Positions 44,132-55,232 of a stretch of DNA of 64,000 nucleotides are shown here, in pieces (position 1 is the stretch's first letter; every line of letters starts with the position of its first letter). The translations under genes and the position numbers were made by a program. Under the pieces are notes generated by a model that was given only the letters and a program-made list of their open reading frames with translations, ran no database searches and was not told where the DNA came from. Source of the DNA: Basidiobolus meristosporus CBS 931.73 (lineage: Eukaryota; Basidiobolomycota; Basidiobolomycetes; Basidiobolales; Basidiobolaceae); assembly GCA_002104905.1 (NCBI GenBank), contig MCFE01000292.1, forward strand, positions 38,105 through 102,104, in the 5' to 3' direction.

Positions 44132-44372
44132 CATACAAGAAGACATCCACTGAGAGAAATGTGTCTGGAGCATTATGAAGAGTAAATAAAGCAAGGAATG
44201 CACTACTCTGAGCAACATAAGTGAGATTGAGTAAAATTACCAGTAACTGTATCATACCACTGGCATCATGGTAGAAATTATAGTGCCAGATAGTGCCGTA
44301 GAGTGCCAGATCAATCCAGCACCATAAACCGGCTGGCACTATGTTGCACTATCCAACGGAACAAGTCTAATG

Positions 44373-45474
44373 AGTGCAATGCTGCAGCTTGGCCATGCTG
44401 AATTGCTCCAGATGATGCAACTGAGCCGGCCTGCAGTGCTACATGCTGACATGCTCTTTTACTTGCCAAAGGCTCTGGTTTTGGAGGCACTTCATGTGAG
44501 TAATCATCAGTCAGTTCACCAGAAGAAACTTGCTGATAGTCAGGTGTAATGGCGCGCGCAGATGCAACTTGATGCGCTGACATAGCCTTTGGTTGAGTTT
44601 GATGTGGTGCTGCTTGTTGACACAACTTGGCCTGCTCCAATGGACATGTGTCTTTTTGAGCAGTTTGGTGGGTTCTTGTGGTTTTGCTCTGAAGCAAGCG
44701 CATTGACCCAATACATGTTGAGTCAATGTGGGGCGCTCTTGTGAAGGGTGTTGGTGTAGTTTGGACTGACATGCACTGGTGCGCTGAAGTTGCAAGGGAT
44801 GATAAGGAATCCAGTAAGGTGTGCTTGCGTGATCTAGACAATGTTGCTTGCGGTCTGCATTCTTCCTTTTGAAGCTCACCTTCTGATTCCTCAAGGTATT
44901 CACTTACCCTGTGTCTAATACTTTGTAGCTGTAGCCTGCATGAGTCCTGTGTATATTGCTCTTGGAAGCCACTTAGCTCTACTAATATATCATGTAATAC
45001 ATTAATCATTTGAGGCAAAAACTCTTTCAAAATCTCTTTGGTTCCCAAAGTCAAGGCACAAACAGACACGTCCAGCCCATACTGAGCAAATTGCGTGCAG
45101 AAACGTTCCCGCGTGGCTTCCTCATCAAATCCCCTCACTTTTGGCTCATTCTTGATTTCAAAACTTGTCTTGTTTTATATCTTCTTACATACATCTGCTG
45201 GCATCTTGATGTAGAACTCATGTCACAGCTTTCTACTCAGGTCCTTCCATTTCTGTTGACTCTCCAAGGTATCTAGTTCTGCTAGATTAATGAGTAGTGC
45301 CCAAATATCTGTATAAAGGCTCATCATAGACACTTGGGCCATACTGAAATCATTTGGCAAGAACTTGAATGGATCCAACATTGCCTTTTCTGGTCCAGAC
45401 TGTGCTTGTGAGCTGGGGGATGGGTTTTGTCTGGGTCAAACTAAAGTTGAGTTCAGACTTGGTATAGGGACCAT
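44373..45474 (-). pseudogene. Accessory gene of Harbinger copy A, 5' part
   Basis: ATG at 45474 corresponds to copy 1's start at 21071; an early TGA lies about 13 codons in. From 45138 the frame is open through FDEEATRERFCTQFAQYGLD and LSGFQEQYTQD, with Gln where copies 1 and B have TGA, down to the copy B insertion. The apparent ORF end at 44311 is inside copy B's terminus and is a chance fusion. Confidence 0.65.
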
Positions 45475-45833
45475 AGTGATGGATTTGGATACTTATACAG
45501 TGGTGTGTTGGCATCAACCTGGTCTTATATGAAATATTTATGAAAACTAATGTGATTGTTGAATTTTCCATATATTAAGCATGATGCATCTTGAATCACA
45601 TTGACACAGATCACATGATATCAATTGCAGATTTCCTATTTGATTATAGACTTGTGAGTAAAACATCAATAAAAATACCTGGTCATTGTTTGAGGATGAT
45701 TTTTGCAACACAATGATGGGATACATGGTAATTGATGGAGATTTAATTATAACGCATGGAAAATCAGATAAATAAAGCTGATTGTGCCAAATCAATTTGA
45801 ATCACATTGGCCTGTTCATCTACCAATTTTAAT

Positions 45834-46712
45834 ATGACTTACTCATCTGAACGGTCTTTTCTCATCAATCCCATCACTACCACTGGATTTCATTTTGACA
45901 CACTAGAGGAGATCTATACCAAGTACTGTGGTTCATCTACCCCAATCCACTCAAGGAGATCCCTTGTTAAGCTTCTGTGCTATTACAAGAACTATTGCCC
46001 TACAAGGTTTCATCCCACCATCCATGGCAACAAAAGTCCTAGAAGCTTTCATTCTCAGCTGACAGCAATGGAGAACCACCTTGCAGAGGGTATGAATGAC
46101 TTAGAGCAAGCTTGGAGTATTAGGTTCAGAAACTCCAATAGACTTCCATATCCCAGAGTGTTCAGCAACAGGTTCCATATAAGGAGTACTTTGGATACCT
46201 TCTCAGTCAGGATTAACAGACCTTCTAGAGGGCAGAGACACTTTTATTCTGGCAAGTACAAGGCACACTGTGTGAAATTTCAAGCACTGTCTGACATTGA
46301 GGGTAACATCATCTGGTTTAGTGGGCCATTTACTGGAAGTAGGCATGACAAAGCACTCTGGGTAGAGAATCATCCAGAATTCAGTAGAGGGGAGAAATGT
46401 ATGGCAGGCTTAGCCTATATAGGAGAAGATTGACAGAGATTAGGATGTATTACAGCTTATAGGAAGCCAAGGAATGGTGTGCTTAGCAGGAAGCAGAAGC
46501 TCTACAATGAGATATTTAATCATTTCAGAGTGAGGGTAGAGCATACATTTGGATATCTGAAGAGATTCAGCATATTGGCAGGTAAATACAGAGGAAAGTC
46601 AAAAATGGGAGAAAACAGCATAATAGGCAAAATAGTTAAGATACTAATCAATGCACAGTATATTCATACAAGAAGACATCCACTGAGAGAAATGTGTCTG
46701 GAGCATTGTTAA
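45834..46712 (+). pseudogene. Harbinger transposase copy A, one in-frame TGA
   Basis: 293-codon frame with a single TGA at 46431-46433, the same site as in copy B. INRPSRGQRHFYSGKYK, SRHDKALW and RVRVEHTFGYLKRF are all intact. The ORF is the least damaged of the three transposase copies. Confidence 0.75.
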
Positions 46713-46768
46713 GAGTAAATAAAGCAAGGAAAGCCCTACTCTGAGCAATATAAGTAAGATTGAGTAAA

Positions 46769-46960
46769 CTGTTTCAACAGGTGTTGTGTTATAGATTATT
46801 GGGATTTGACCAGGCTAATGTATGGTTCTGTTGTTAGGGAAGATAGGCTCACAATCCAACAGTCAGCCTTCTTTGTTAGAGCTATCACTCTGTGTGCCAT
46901 ATTCAGAAGGCTGAGGTGAGCCTAAAAGTGTTACAATCTCACCTGACTCAGTTTGCGCAA
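46769..46960 (-). repeat. Repeat family E, copy 2
   Basis: Reverse complement matches 23245-23362 (shared GACTCACAATCCA-type and CATATTTAGAAGGCTGAGG-type stretches). It begins exactly where Harbinger copy A breaks off, so it may be the truncating insertion. Confidence 0.45.
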
Positions 46961-47069
46961 GGTGACAAAGACAGTTAGGTGCCAATACAAAAGTATCAAC
47001 TGGCCAACAAGATAATGTTGGTATAGTAGTGACTGATGAATAGATAAATATAACTAGTGTGGCAAAGCA

Positions 47070-49310
47070 CTGCCATGATCCATATAATACTTCCTACACT
47101 GTCTGTATGCTTCATGGCTGAGAGGCTTGCTACAATAGCCACATGGTCTTTTTTCTCTTCAATTATGGTGTTGAATCAAAGTAGTATTGTTCATTGGGCA
47201 AACAGTCAAACCTTCAACAACAAAATGCTGTTATATCACTTTTTAGTTAATACTCATGTAAATTTACAACAGTCTTGTATTTGAGACATTGCACATACAT
47301 GAATGCATATTCAGTGATGACCTGCCATAGTAAGCATTATGAGTAGAGTTGTGGCACCACATACATATGTATATGAAACACTATTTCCCCTTTAGTTTGA
47401 CTCACTTCCATATATATGCTGCCAAAAAATAAAGCAAAGTTGTATGGTTCCCAGCCAAACCCCACCACTGATGGCAGCAGAAGAACAGTTGGACAACAGC
47501 TTGCTTTGACATTCAGTGCAACAAGCAGAGCTACATCCAAAAAAGGCCATGTTGACAGTGTGCCCACAGAAGGTAATGATGTGGACTCCTCAGGCTCTTA
47601 GTCAAGTAGGTAATTGAGAACCTCTGTGGAGTTACAAGCTGACTGTTATGCTCAAGCAAATGAGAATGTAGCAAATGCAGTACTCTTAGTTGAAGACAAG
47701 CAAGTGGCCATCATAACATCACCACCACCCATATTAGCAAGAGTGTTGTCAGCTTGTACCAAAGCATTAATGAAGCAATTAGGTGCAGTGGCTGATAGGA
47801 TAGATGCAATGGTCCAGAGAAATCAGGAAATAGTCCAGAAACAGGATGAGTGGATAAAACATATAGAGCAATCAATATCCCAGGTAGAGAAAGCAGTATC
47901 TTTGCTGCTAAGAAAAAACTCAAGTAGCTCAGTGTCACAGCCAAAAATTGAGCCATTTCCCAATGTAACAACAGAGGAACACCATACTGTCTTTGAAGCA
48001 CAACAACAGTGCCCAAAGATAAAGCCCACAGAAAAACCTATCACAGCTTGGGAGGGAGATATTGTGGTGTTTATACCAAAGCCTAAAAATCAAAAGACAC
48101 TAAAGATCCATAAAGCTGTTGAGTGCAATAACAAAGAGTGGGCTAATATTCAAGTGGCGGTCAGAAGTGTATAACACCATTACTGTAAGGCCAGCATATC
48201 ATGGGGTCATCAGGAACTCAAGGCTAAGCAGAATGAACTTGACTTATTCCATAGCATTATCCTGGATTCAGATGGGCAAACAGATTTTAGGGCAGCATTG
48301 GTATGCTAAGAAAGTATTGTAAGAGTAGCAGAAACTAGCAAAGGCAGAAGAATGAGGGTGCCATGTCTAAAAACCAGTGACTTCCTCAAGAGTCCATTAC
48401 ATGCAGGGTTTAAAGCTCCAAACAAGCATCAAAGAAATTTCAGGTAGCTGGAAGAGTGCCAATAAGGGATAAGCAAGCAGACATGGATGCACCAGAACAA
48501 CTTTTATCAAGGAAAAAGTGTAGTACCACTCAAGTAGCCAGCAGTTAAAGTAGCTGTGAAGGATCTGTTGGTTGTAAAACCAGCAGCTTTCACAGGAGCC
48601 TATCACAACCATAGCTGAAAGTTCTAAACAAGCGGAAAAGAAACATTAGGTTGCCAGAAGAGTGCCAGCAAGGGACAGGCAGGCCAAAAAGGATGTGTCT
48701 GCGCAGAATTTATCAAGAAGAAAGTGTAGTTCATTTCAAGAAGCACTTGAACAAAGTAGCAGTCAAAGATCTGGCTGTGTTAAAGCAAAAGGTAAAGGGA
48801 AAAATGTATACCCAAGCCTGAGAAAGGGAGGCAGGCAAAAAAAACTACAGTTCTCAGCAATTAACACCACAAGCCTGCAACAGACTGAATCCCATCATTG
48901 CCAAGAAGAATTACCAACAAGAAAACAGCTACTTTCACAAGTGTTGGAAGCGCAGCCAGTTGAGCTTCACACCAGCAAGGTAGATGAGTTTGCAGAAAAA
49001 GGCAATTTGTCTACCATAGCCTCCACATCCTCCATTTTTGATAGAGTGGAGATCCCACCAGCAGACAAGGCCACAATGTCAAGCACTTGAAAGATTATCA
49101 TGATGCCTTCAGTGGAGCTTTGGAACATTAATAGCCACACCAAGAGGTTGTAGCACTTCTTCAAGAGCAGTGCTCAAGAAAATGTACTTGAATATTGCAA
49201 GGATTTATTGCAGAGACTAGAAGATGACAGGCTAGACCTTGCCATGATGGCTCAAGACCAGGACGTGTGGGAACCAGTGAATGAAAAATGGCATAAAGCC
49301 ATTGGGTTCT
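47070..49310 (+). pseudogene. Family C coding repeat, copy C3 (best preserved)
   Basis: The longest open stretch (47614-48174, 186 codons) encodes a Thr/Val-rich lead, then a coiled coil (LGAVADRIDAMVQRNQEIVQ, continuing KQDEWIKHIEQSISQVEKAV), SSSSVSQPKIEPFPNVTTEE and AVECNNKEWANIQ. Further frames to 49310 hold segments similar to one another (KCSSFQEALEQSSSQ), then a helical C-terminal part (HFFKSSAQENVLEYCKDLL, WEPVNEKWHKAIG). Altogether the ancestor may have been 600-900 residues. No enzyme motif is visible. The upstream 47070-47170 encodes the zinc-finger-like relic on the minus strand. Confidence 0.55.
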
Positions 49311-49954
49311 TGAACCTCCTGGAACACCATGATTAGTAATCGCTTAGCTAGTGAGAAAAGTATATAAGGGAGGCTATCCCTCAACATTCAATCACCATCC
49401 CTTTTATCAATATACCAACTTGTTGATTGGTGTGATCACTGCTACCTGCTGCTACCTGAACTTCCAACCCCAGCCCACAGGACACTCACAGGAAACCACA
49501 CTGAGTGCCAACTGACATTGGAGGCACTACCTGTGAGGAATACTCAGAGTAGGTACCTTTCATCATATTTGATTCTTTCCCAAGTTTATACTTGTACAGG
49601 CAAAGATACTTTTCTGTCTTTGTAACTATTGACCACAGCTGCATTCTTATCAAGTCCCTGCTGGTGGAGTTTACAGTTGTTTTGACTTTGGAAGCTTTAC
49701 TACATTGTCATCTCAAAGGATGCTGAACCCAGCTCATACTTTTGTTAAGACACCAAATAAGTTGGGAATTGTAGCTCAATAGTTTTCCCTTGACAAGCTT
49801 GTGGCTTTATTCCCCATCACATTAGACTAGACACAGAGCGCAAGTATTCCTAGCTTACTCTTGCCAGAGTTTATTGCACCCAGTGAACACCCCAAACACA
49901 AGACACTTGAGAAGTGTTGGACATATCACTCCCTTGGACCTATACACCACCACA
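49311..49954. repeat. Family D LTR fragment
   Basis: Strongly similar to 38107-38751, including TATATAAGGGAGGCTATCCC and the CACCACA end. The 5' third is missing; it abuts family C copy C3 inside a coding block. Confidence 0.7.
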
Positions 49955-49999
49955 CTGGGATGCTACTTACCATATATATGGTACAAGTAGACAACCATC

Positions 50000-51494
50000 A
50001 TGTGGCTGGCAAAATATGATCCAGAGACTGTCCTGATTCCAGCATGTGTAAGCAGTTGCATGGCATTCACATCCAAAAATGCTACCATTGCAACGTGCCC
50101 AAATTGTCAGGAATCCATCACCATTGAGGGAAAACATTGCTCACACTCCAGATATATTCTGGTAATACCCCACCTGCAGATGCTGATGCAGTCCAACAAA
50201 TATTGCAAAGCTATACAGTACCACACTCAGTATCAATCAAGTGCAAACATATCCAATATATTCAATGGCAAACATTACAAATAGCTAAGAAGCAAGGGCT
50301 ACTCTGAAGGTATGTATGACCATGCCTTTACTTTAGCACTTGAAGGATTCTCATTAAACAAGTACTCTACCTGCAATTCCTGCTGGCCACTGATTCTCAT
50401 CTATCTGAATCTGCTACCCATCTTACAGTATCAGAGTAAAAATCTGATGGTAGTCTCACTGGTATCTGGGCCTAAATCCCCGTCTAACCTGGATAGCTAC
50501 CTGTATCCATTGCTGGATGAATTTTGTATGCTCTCCAGCAGGATTACAGTAAATGACCACCATGTAAAAGCGCACATTGTTATCTGCATTGGAGATGCCC
50601 CAGCCATCAGCAAGATAGCAGGTTTTTCCAGGCACAATGAATGGGATTGCTGTCAAATGCATGCAATCCAGGGGACTTATTCCATAACTCACACACATTA
50701 TTATTACCCAAGCACCAGCACTAAGAACATCATCTTTCCACATAGAGAACATACAGAAGTAAGCATGCAATTACAGCAAAGCTGGCAAGCTATAAATCAT
50801 TGGACAGAATATGGAATCAATCAGAAACCAGAGACACCTAAGATAGAGAGTATCTGTTGGAGCAAAAGCTTTTCCTGGGAGCAATGGATTTGCTTTTCAA
50901 CAATATCCCTATTCTCATGACCATGTTGTACATTGGGCATTTTGAGGTCAATGAGCCCTTCAAGATACCAGAGAAATGTGAAAGAATTGGCAAGATATTA
51001 CAGAGTATCCACTACCCTAGGTACTTCTCATGGGCTTCAATTAATACTCATACGCATATGCAACAATACAAATGCAAAGACTGCATGAACTGGATATGTA
51101 CTTATTCAAGTGGTGTTCCAAAGCCATTCCTATCAAGAGTACATTGGAAGCATTGGGAGTCATATGTGGACATTGAGGAATATTTATCCAGAAGCAGATC
51201 ACCAATGCCAACTTGACGCATCTACAGCTGTTGTGTGAGGAGTTTGTGATGGGATTTGAGTGGCTATACTACAAACATAAAACTGAATGTGTATATCTCT
51301 GCCACTACTGTATCCCTTCTCTACTCCTTCTTGCACAGTGTGTGGGGAATATTGAGCCTTGCTTCACCTTTTGGGAGCTTCCTATGGAGCAGATGTGTGG
51401 GGAGATAGCACAACAAGTCAAGGCGCAGGTACTACCATATCCCAATCTCATCAAGAATATTACCTTCAAGACCATCATGGATGTGATGAGTTGA
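50000..51494 (+). pseudogene. Plavaka/tnp2-type transposase, decayed
   Basis: Frames 50000-50920, 50857-51216 and 51213-51494 are successive parts of one protein separated by one stop and two frameshifts. Tnp2-like marks are SGPKSPSNLDSYLYPLLDEF, HIVICIGDAPAISKIAGFS, HYYYPS, and near the end CVGNIEPCFTFWELPMEQMC with LPYPNLIKN. These match the order in fungal Plavaka (CACTA-like) transposases: a GP+P+nLDSFL block, a GD+PA+xK block with RNase-H-type aspartates, a HYYxP block, and a W+FPMER block. Not functional. Confidence 0.7.
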
Positions 51495-51834
51495 CACCTG
51501 GAAGACAGCCAGAAAGAGTTGCAAAACACTGAGGACAAATGTGCACATGGAGACACCTATGCCTACAGCATTAAGAAGCTAAGCAGCCCCAATGTGTGGG
51601 TAATCAGTTAAGTAATGCAAAGTTGGGTTGGGTGCAACAAGCAACTAATATCTATTAGGATAACTCTACCAAGGTATGCCAGATTTCTCATGGTTGCAAG
51701 CCAAGTTCTAAACCATTCAATATGGAATTCACACAAACAAATGTTAGAGCTCACCTATAAGCAGGACTAGAATCTAGAAGGGAGAAGGAATATATTGGCT
51801 AAGTACCAAGAAGTTCTTTGCAGATATTCAGGAG
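51495..51834. other. Spacer between transposase relic and downstream repeat
   Basis: Eroded 3' part of the Plavaka-like element; no intact frame. Confidence 0.35.
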
Positions 51835-52540
51835 GTATTCATGGCAGATGTGGCAACAACCAAGCATATGTTTGCAAGATGTATATGTTACTAGCAGTAC
51901 AATGTATATGGCAACTTTGCAGGTATCACACTAAAAAGCCGTAAAGTTGAGGTGATAGAAGTGTGTCAAACGTGGCAGGTGTGCATGTTTGCAGAGGTTA
52001 GTAAGCAGGAGGCCATACTTTTTTTGATTTGAACTATATCTGGAATACCCAAGGTAGTAGTGGGTAAGAAAATAAAGAGGGGTGATTCTACAGTAGAATA
52101 TATGAAGTGCATAAGGGGAGGTAGAGAAAGCAAATACCATTTGGTGAATTGGTAAGGTAGCATTATACAGAGCCAGCAGTAGGCCATCATTCTGCCAATA
52201 TAATGCTATCAGAGTCTTGCTGTGACGCCGTCAAAATACCATCAAGTTTCTTGCCATATAAGGCAATTGGATGTCCTGGCTAACTGGATCCACTCAATAG
52301 TTTTAGATTGCCAAAAGACTGCAACCATACCATGCAAATATTTTCACAGCACCAATAAAAAATTGTTAAGCTTTATCCCTTTATTTGGTTGCAATATTAG
52401 CAAAACTCCATCATGATCCCATTGTAAGATTGTTAGGAGGGTCACTAATTCCAAGCTGCTGGTATTATGACTGTCTCTAAACAGGATCCTGATGGCTGAT
52501 ATGGATTGGATTCACCCATGGGACCAAATAATTTTTCATA
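51835..52540 (+). repeat. Plavaka-associated repeat, copy 1
   Basis: Directly repeated at about 54285-54935 (shared CAACCAAGCATATGTTTGCA, GAAGTGTGTCAA, TTTGGTGAATTGGTA-like, TTCCAAGCTG) and inverted at 35285-35710. Non-coding. Confidence 0.6.
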
Positions 52541-52543
52541 GGT

Positions 52544-52799
52544 ATCTGGTACTCAATACCCGTAGCACTCTGAGTCTAGATCCTTTGGCTTGTATCATGT
52601 CACAAAAATGCATGGCACTATATAGATCTACTGGTACAATCTGGCACTATATTTGAATATTATCATCAAAGTAAAACTCATACAATGCACTTATAGTGCT
52701 AGATAGTAACAGTATATCAAGATGGTGCCATGCATTTTTGTGACATGATACTAGCCAAAGGATCTAGACTCAGAGTGGCATGGGTATTGAGTACCAGAT
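52544..52799. mobile_element. MITE with long terminal inverted repeats
   Basis: 256 bp. The left arm starts ATCTGGTACTCAATACCC and the right end is its inverse; the arms remain alignable for about 85-90 bp including TGTCACAAAAATGCATGGCAC. No coding capacity. It follows TTTTTCATAGG, where the paralogous repeat at 35285 has different sequence. Confidence 0.7.
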
Positions 52800-52949
52800 G
52801 CATGTCTTCAGTTCTTCTGTGATCTTACACATCCTGCACAACATATGATCCAAAAAAAAGTCAACAAAAGGATTTTCCCTAGCACAATGAGTGAAGCACA
52901 GGGGCTGCTTTGCATGAAGATGAAGAGCTATGTTTCACACTCTATGGCA

Positions 52950-53035
52950 GAAATTTGGTCTGCTATGCCTCTCTGGCACACAATGGCACTATCTGGCACT
53001 CATAGCTCAATGTGGCACTCAACAACAGAACAAGT
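52950..53035. repeat. Harbinger-like terminus (diverged)
   Basis: Several TGGCAC motifs and GAACAAGTCT ending at 53035 resemble the transposase-side end of the Harbinger family. The next three bases are ATT. Confidence 0.4.
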
Positions 53036-53389
53036 CTATTGGCTACATATGGAGAAGTGCTGTTGTATTGTATTCTGGTTAGTTTGGGGCTTGTTCTACA
53101 ATATAAAGATTGATCAACAATTTACAACAACCTCCAGTATGTTAATACTGAAATAGTTTATTGGGAGTTTATTATTCCAATAGAAGATATAGCTTTAACT
53201 AATATGCACAGTCTTAGGCTCAAAATATACTACAGGCAGTGTTTCTTACTTCTACAGCAGTGTTCTGACCTTCTGTTGACTATTGGGCTTATTTAGCTTT
53301 ATAGTAGCTCATTCTTATTTGGAAGTCTCTATTGTTTCCAAGAAAATATTTCCTAACATGGAGAATCCAAACTCCTGGTTAACCCAAAG
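53036..53389. other. No gene or known repeat seen
   Basis: AT-rich, no supported feature. Confidence 0.4.
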
Positions 53390-53615
53390 GGGTATGGTGT
53401 AGGAGTCTCTAGAGGGATCTCTTGACCTAAAGGAGTGACTTAATGGGTGCCTTTAGAGTAAAGAGGCTGCATATAGTGGTCTCTGATGTGGACTTTGCAC
53501 TAAAGGGTGCTTAAAGGTGTTTATTTAGAGTAAAGGGGTTTCTTAAAGGGTCTCTAAAGTGGTGTCTAAAAGGGTGTTGTCAGAGTAAAAGGGTTTCTTA
53601 GAGGGGACTTTTCCA
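53390..53615. repeat. Degenerate tandem repeat
   Basis: Irregular repetition of AAAGGGTG, AGAGTAAAGGGGTTTCTTA and GGTCTCTA-like units with period roughly 30-60 bp. Confidence 0.5.
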
Positions 53616-54284
53616 ACAGAAAAGTGGTAGTGATCTTGTAGAAGTTGGATTGGATTCTTGTGAGCTTTGCAGTCTCTTTGATGATGTAGTACCAATCTAA
53701 GTCAGAATACTATACAGTGCAAGTGATGTTAGGGAAGTCTTATAACCATTAAACTTGTAATTGTAGTGCAGAGACTTGGGAAAGAGAGGCTGTCCTTTAT
53801 TTTTCAGCTGGGGAAGTTATATATATGAAAACTCTGAAGGATCAAATTTTTTGTGCGTTTTAATAAGCAATACATGTGGTACAAAGCTAATATTATGCAG
53901 TAGCACAGATTGGATATGGGCGCAGTACCTGTGAGCATATTAAGTGATTTGTTTGGCTGGTTCAAAAGCTACATGCAACTGCAGCCACCATAGTGATCAG
54001 CAATAGAGGCCTTGTATAAATAGTTATTGGACTCATTTGCTCATAACTCCGTAAGTACTGCTTCTAATGAGTTGTATCTTAAAATATGTGTTGGCTACTG
54101 AGCATTGTGCATGACATAATACTCTTGAGTGGATTACTAGTCAGGGTCTGGGGCTTTTGCTCTTAAGAGTTGGAATTTCTTGATCAATCATTTGTAGGCT
54201 ACAATAGCAAAAGCAAAATGAAGAAATGAGTGCAATATTGCTTTTCAGATATTGTAGAAATGTAATACTTTCTCTTACCGCAGC
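53616..54284. other. No gene or known repeat seen
   Basis: AT-rich, no supported feature. Confidence 0.4.
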
Positions 54285-54935
54285 TCTTTGCAAATATTTA
54301 GGAGGCATTTATGGCAAAAGTGGTGGCAACCAAGCATATGTTTGCAAGACGTATATGTTACCAGCAATACAAGGTATATGCCAACTGTACAAGTATCACA
54401 TCAAAAAGTCATAAAGTTGATGCAATAGAAGTGTGTCAATTTAAGTCAGTGTGCATGTGTAGAGGCTAGTAAGCTGAAAGCCATAGCTTTTTCTATTTGA
54501 ACTATATGTGGAATACCCACAGTAGCAATGGGTAAGCAAATAAAGAGGGGGGCTTCAACAATGGAATATATGAATGGCACAAGGGGATGTAGAAAAAGAA
54601 AATTCCATTTGGTAAATTGGTACAGTAGCATTGAACAGAGCTAGCTGTAGGCTGCCATACTCCCAGTCTAATGCCTGCTAAAGTTAATAATAAGGCTATC
54701 AGTACACCATAAGGTATCTTGCCATATGAGGCAATTGGATGTATTGGCTAGCTATGCTCACTCATATAAGTGTAGAGCGCATTAAGCCCATTGGAATGCC
54801 ATAAAGTTCTGCTCAAAAGACTGCTAAAACACCATCAGGTTTTATACTTTATTTGGCAGCAAAATCAGCAAAATGCTGTTACAGTCCCATCATAAGATTG
54901 TGTGGAGGGTCAATAATTCCAAGCTGTTGATGAAC
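54285..54935 (+). repeat. Plavaka-associated repeat, copy 2
   Basis: Diverged direct copy of 51835-52470; contains GCAACCAAGCATATGTTTGC and AATTCCAAGCTG. Confidence 0.6.
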
Positions 54936-55232
54936 AACAGGTAGAAAGTTTAATGATTTGTTGCTTTCTTGAATCCCATGACATTACTCCATTATAGCCA
55001 AGAAAGGTGTATTTGTGATTGATCTTCTGCATATACGTTTAGTTGCTAATCAGCTCTAGAGTATTGCACAAGATCCTGTTTAAATTATTTTTAGGTGTTC
55101 CTTAAGCATATCAGTAGTCCCTTTCAGATATCTGGTAATCCACTCAATGACTGTAATATTATGAGATTTATAGTCCTGATAATGCTGGCTAGCCCTATGA
55201 AAGCTTATTTTGATGATCCCATCAAAAGGCCA

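Larger units (their letters stand above)
36607..44368. mobile_element. Harbinger-like transposon copy B, carrying two nested insertions
   Basis: Inverted ends AGACTTGTTCCATTG (36607) and GGAACAAGTCT (ending 44368), flanked by AAT (36604-36606, 44369-44371). Subtracting the solo LTR (37681-38751 plus its 4-bp duplication) and the LTR element (40820-44131 plus its 5-bp duplication) leaves 3370 bp, against 3417 bp for copy 1. The target was the accessory gene of copy A. Confidence 0.8.
44369..46768. mobile_element. Harbinger-like transposon copy A, right segment
   Basis: Resumes the accessory gene after copy B and runs through the divergent transposase. It stops abruptly at about 46768 in GAGATTGAGTAAA, where copy 1 would continue for another 133 bp to its terminus. 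Confidence 0.75.

Noticed and set aside
44311-44372. Apparent extension of the accessory protein by 20 codons (LDLFRW...)
   Set aside because: These codons are the terminus of inserted Harbinger copy B, a chance read-through fusion.
40581-46433. UGA recoded as a sense codon in this genome
   Set aside because: Shared TGAs in transposase and accessory genes first hinted at it, but intact cellular and copia genes end in TGA or use it nowhere internally, and the alternatives at those sites (Cys, Gln) differ. Pseudogene amplification is simpler.
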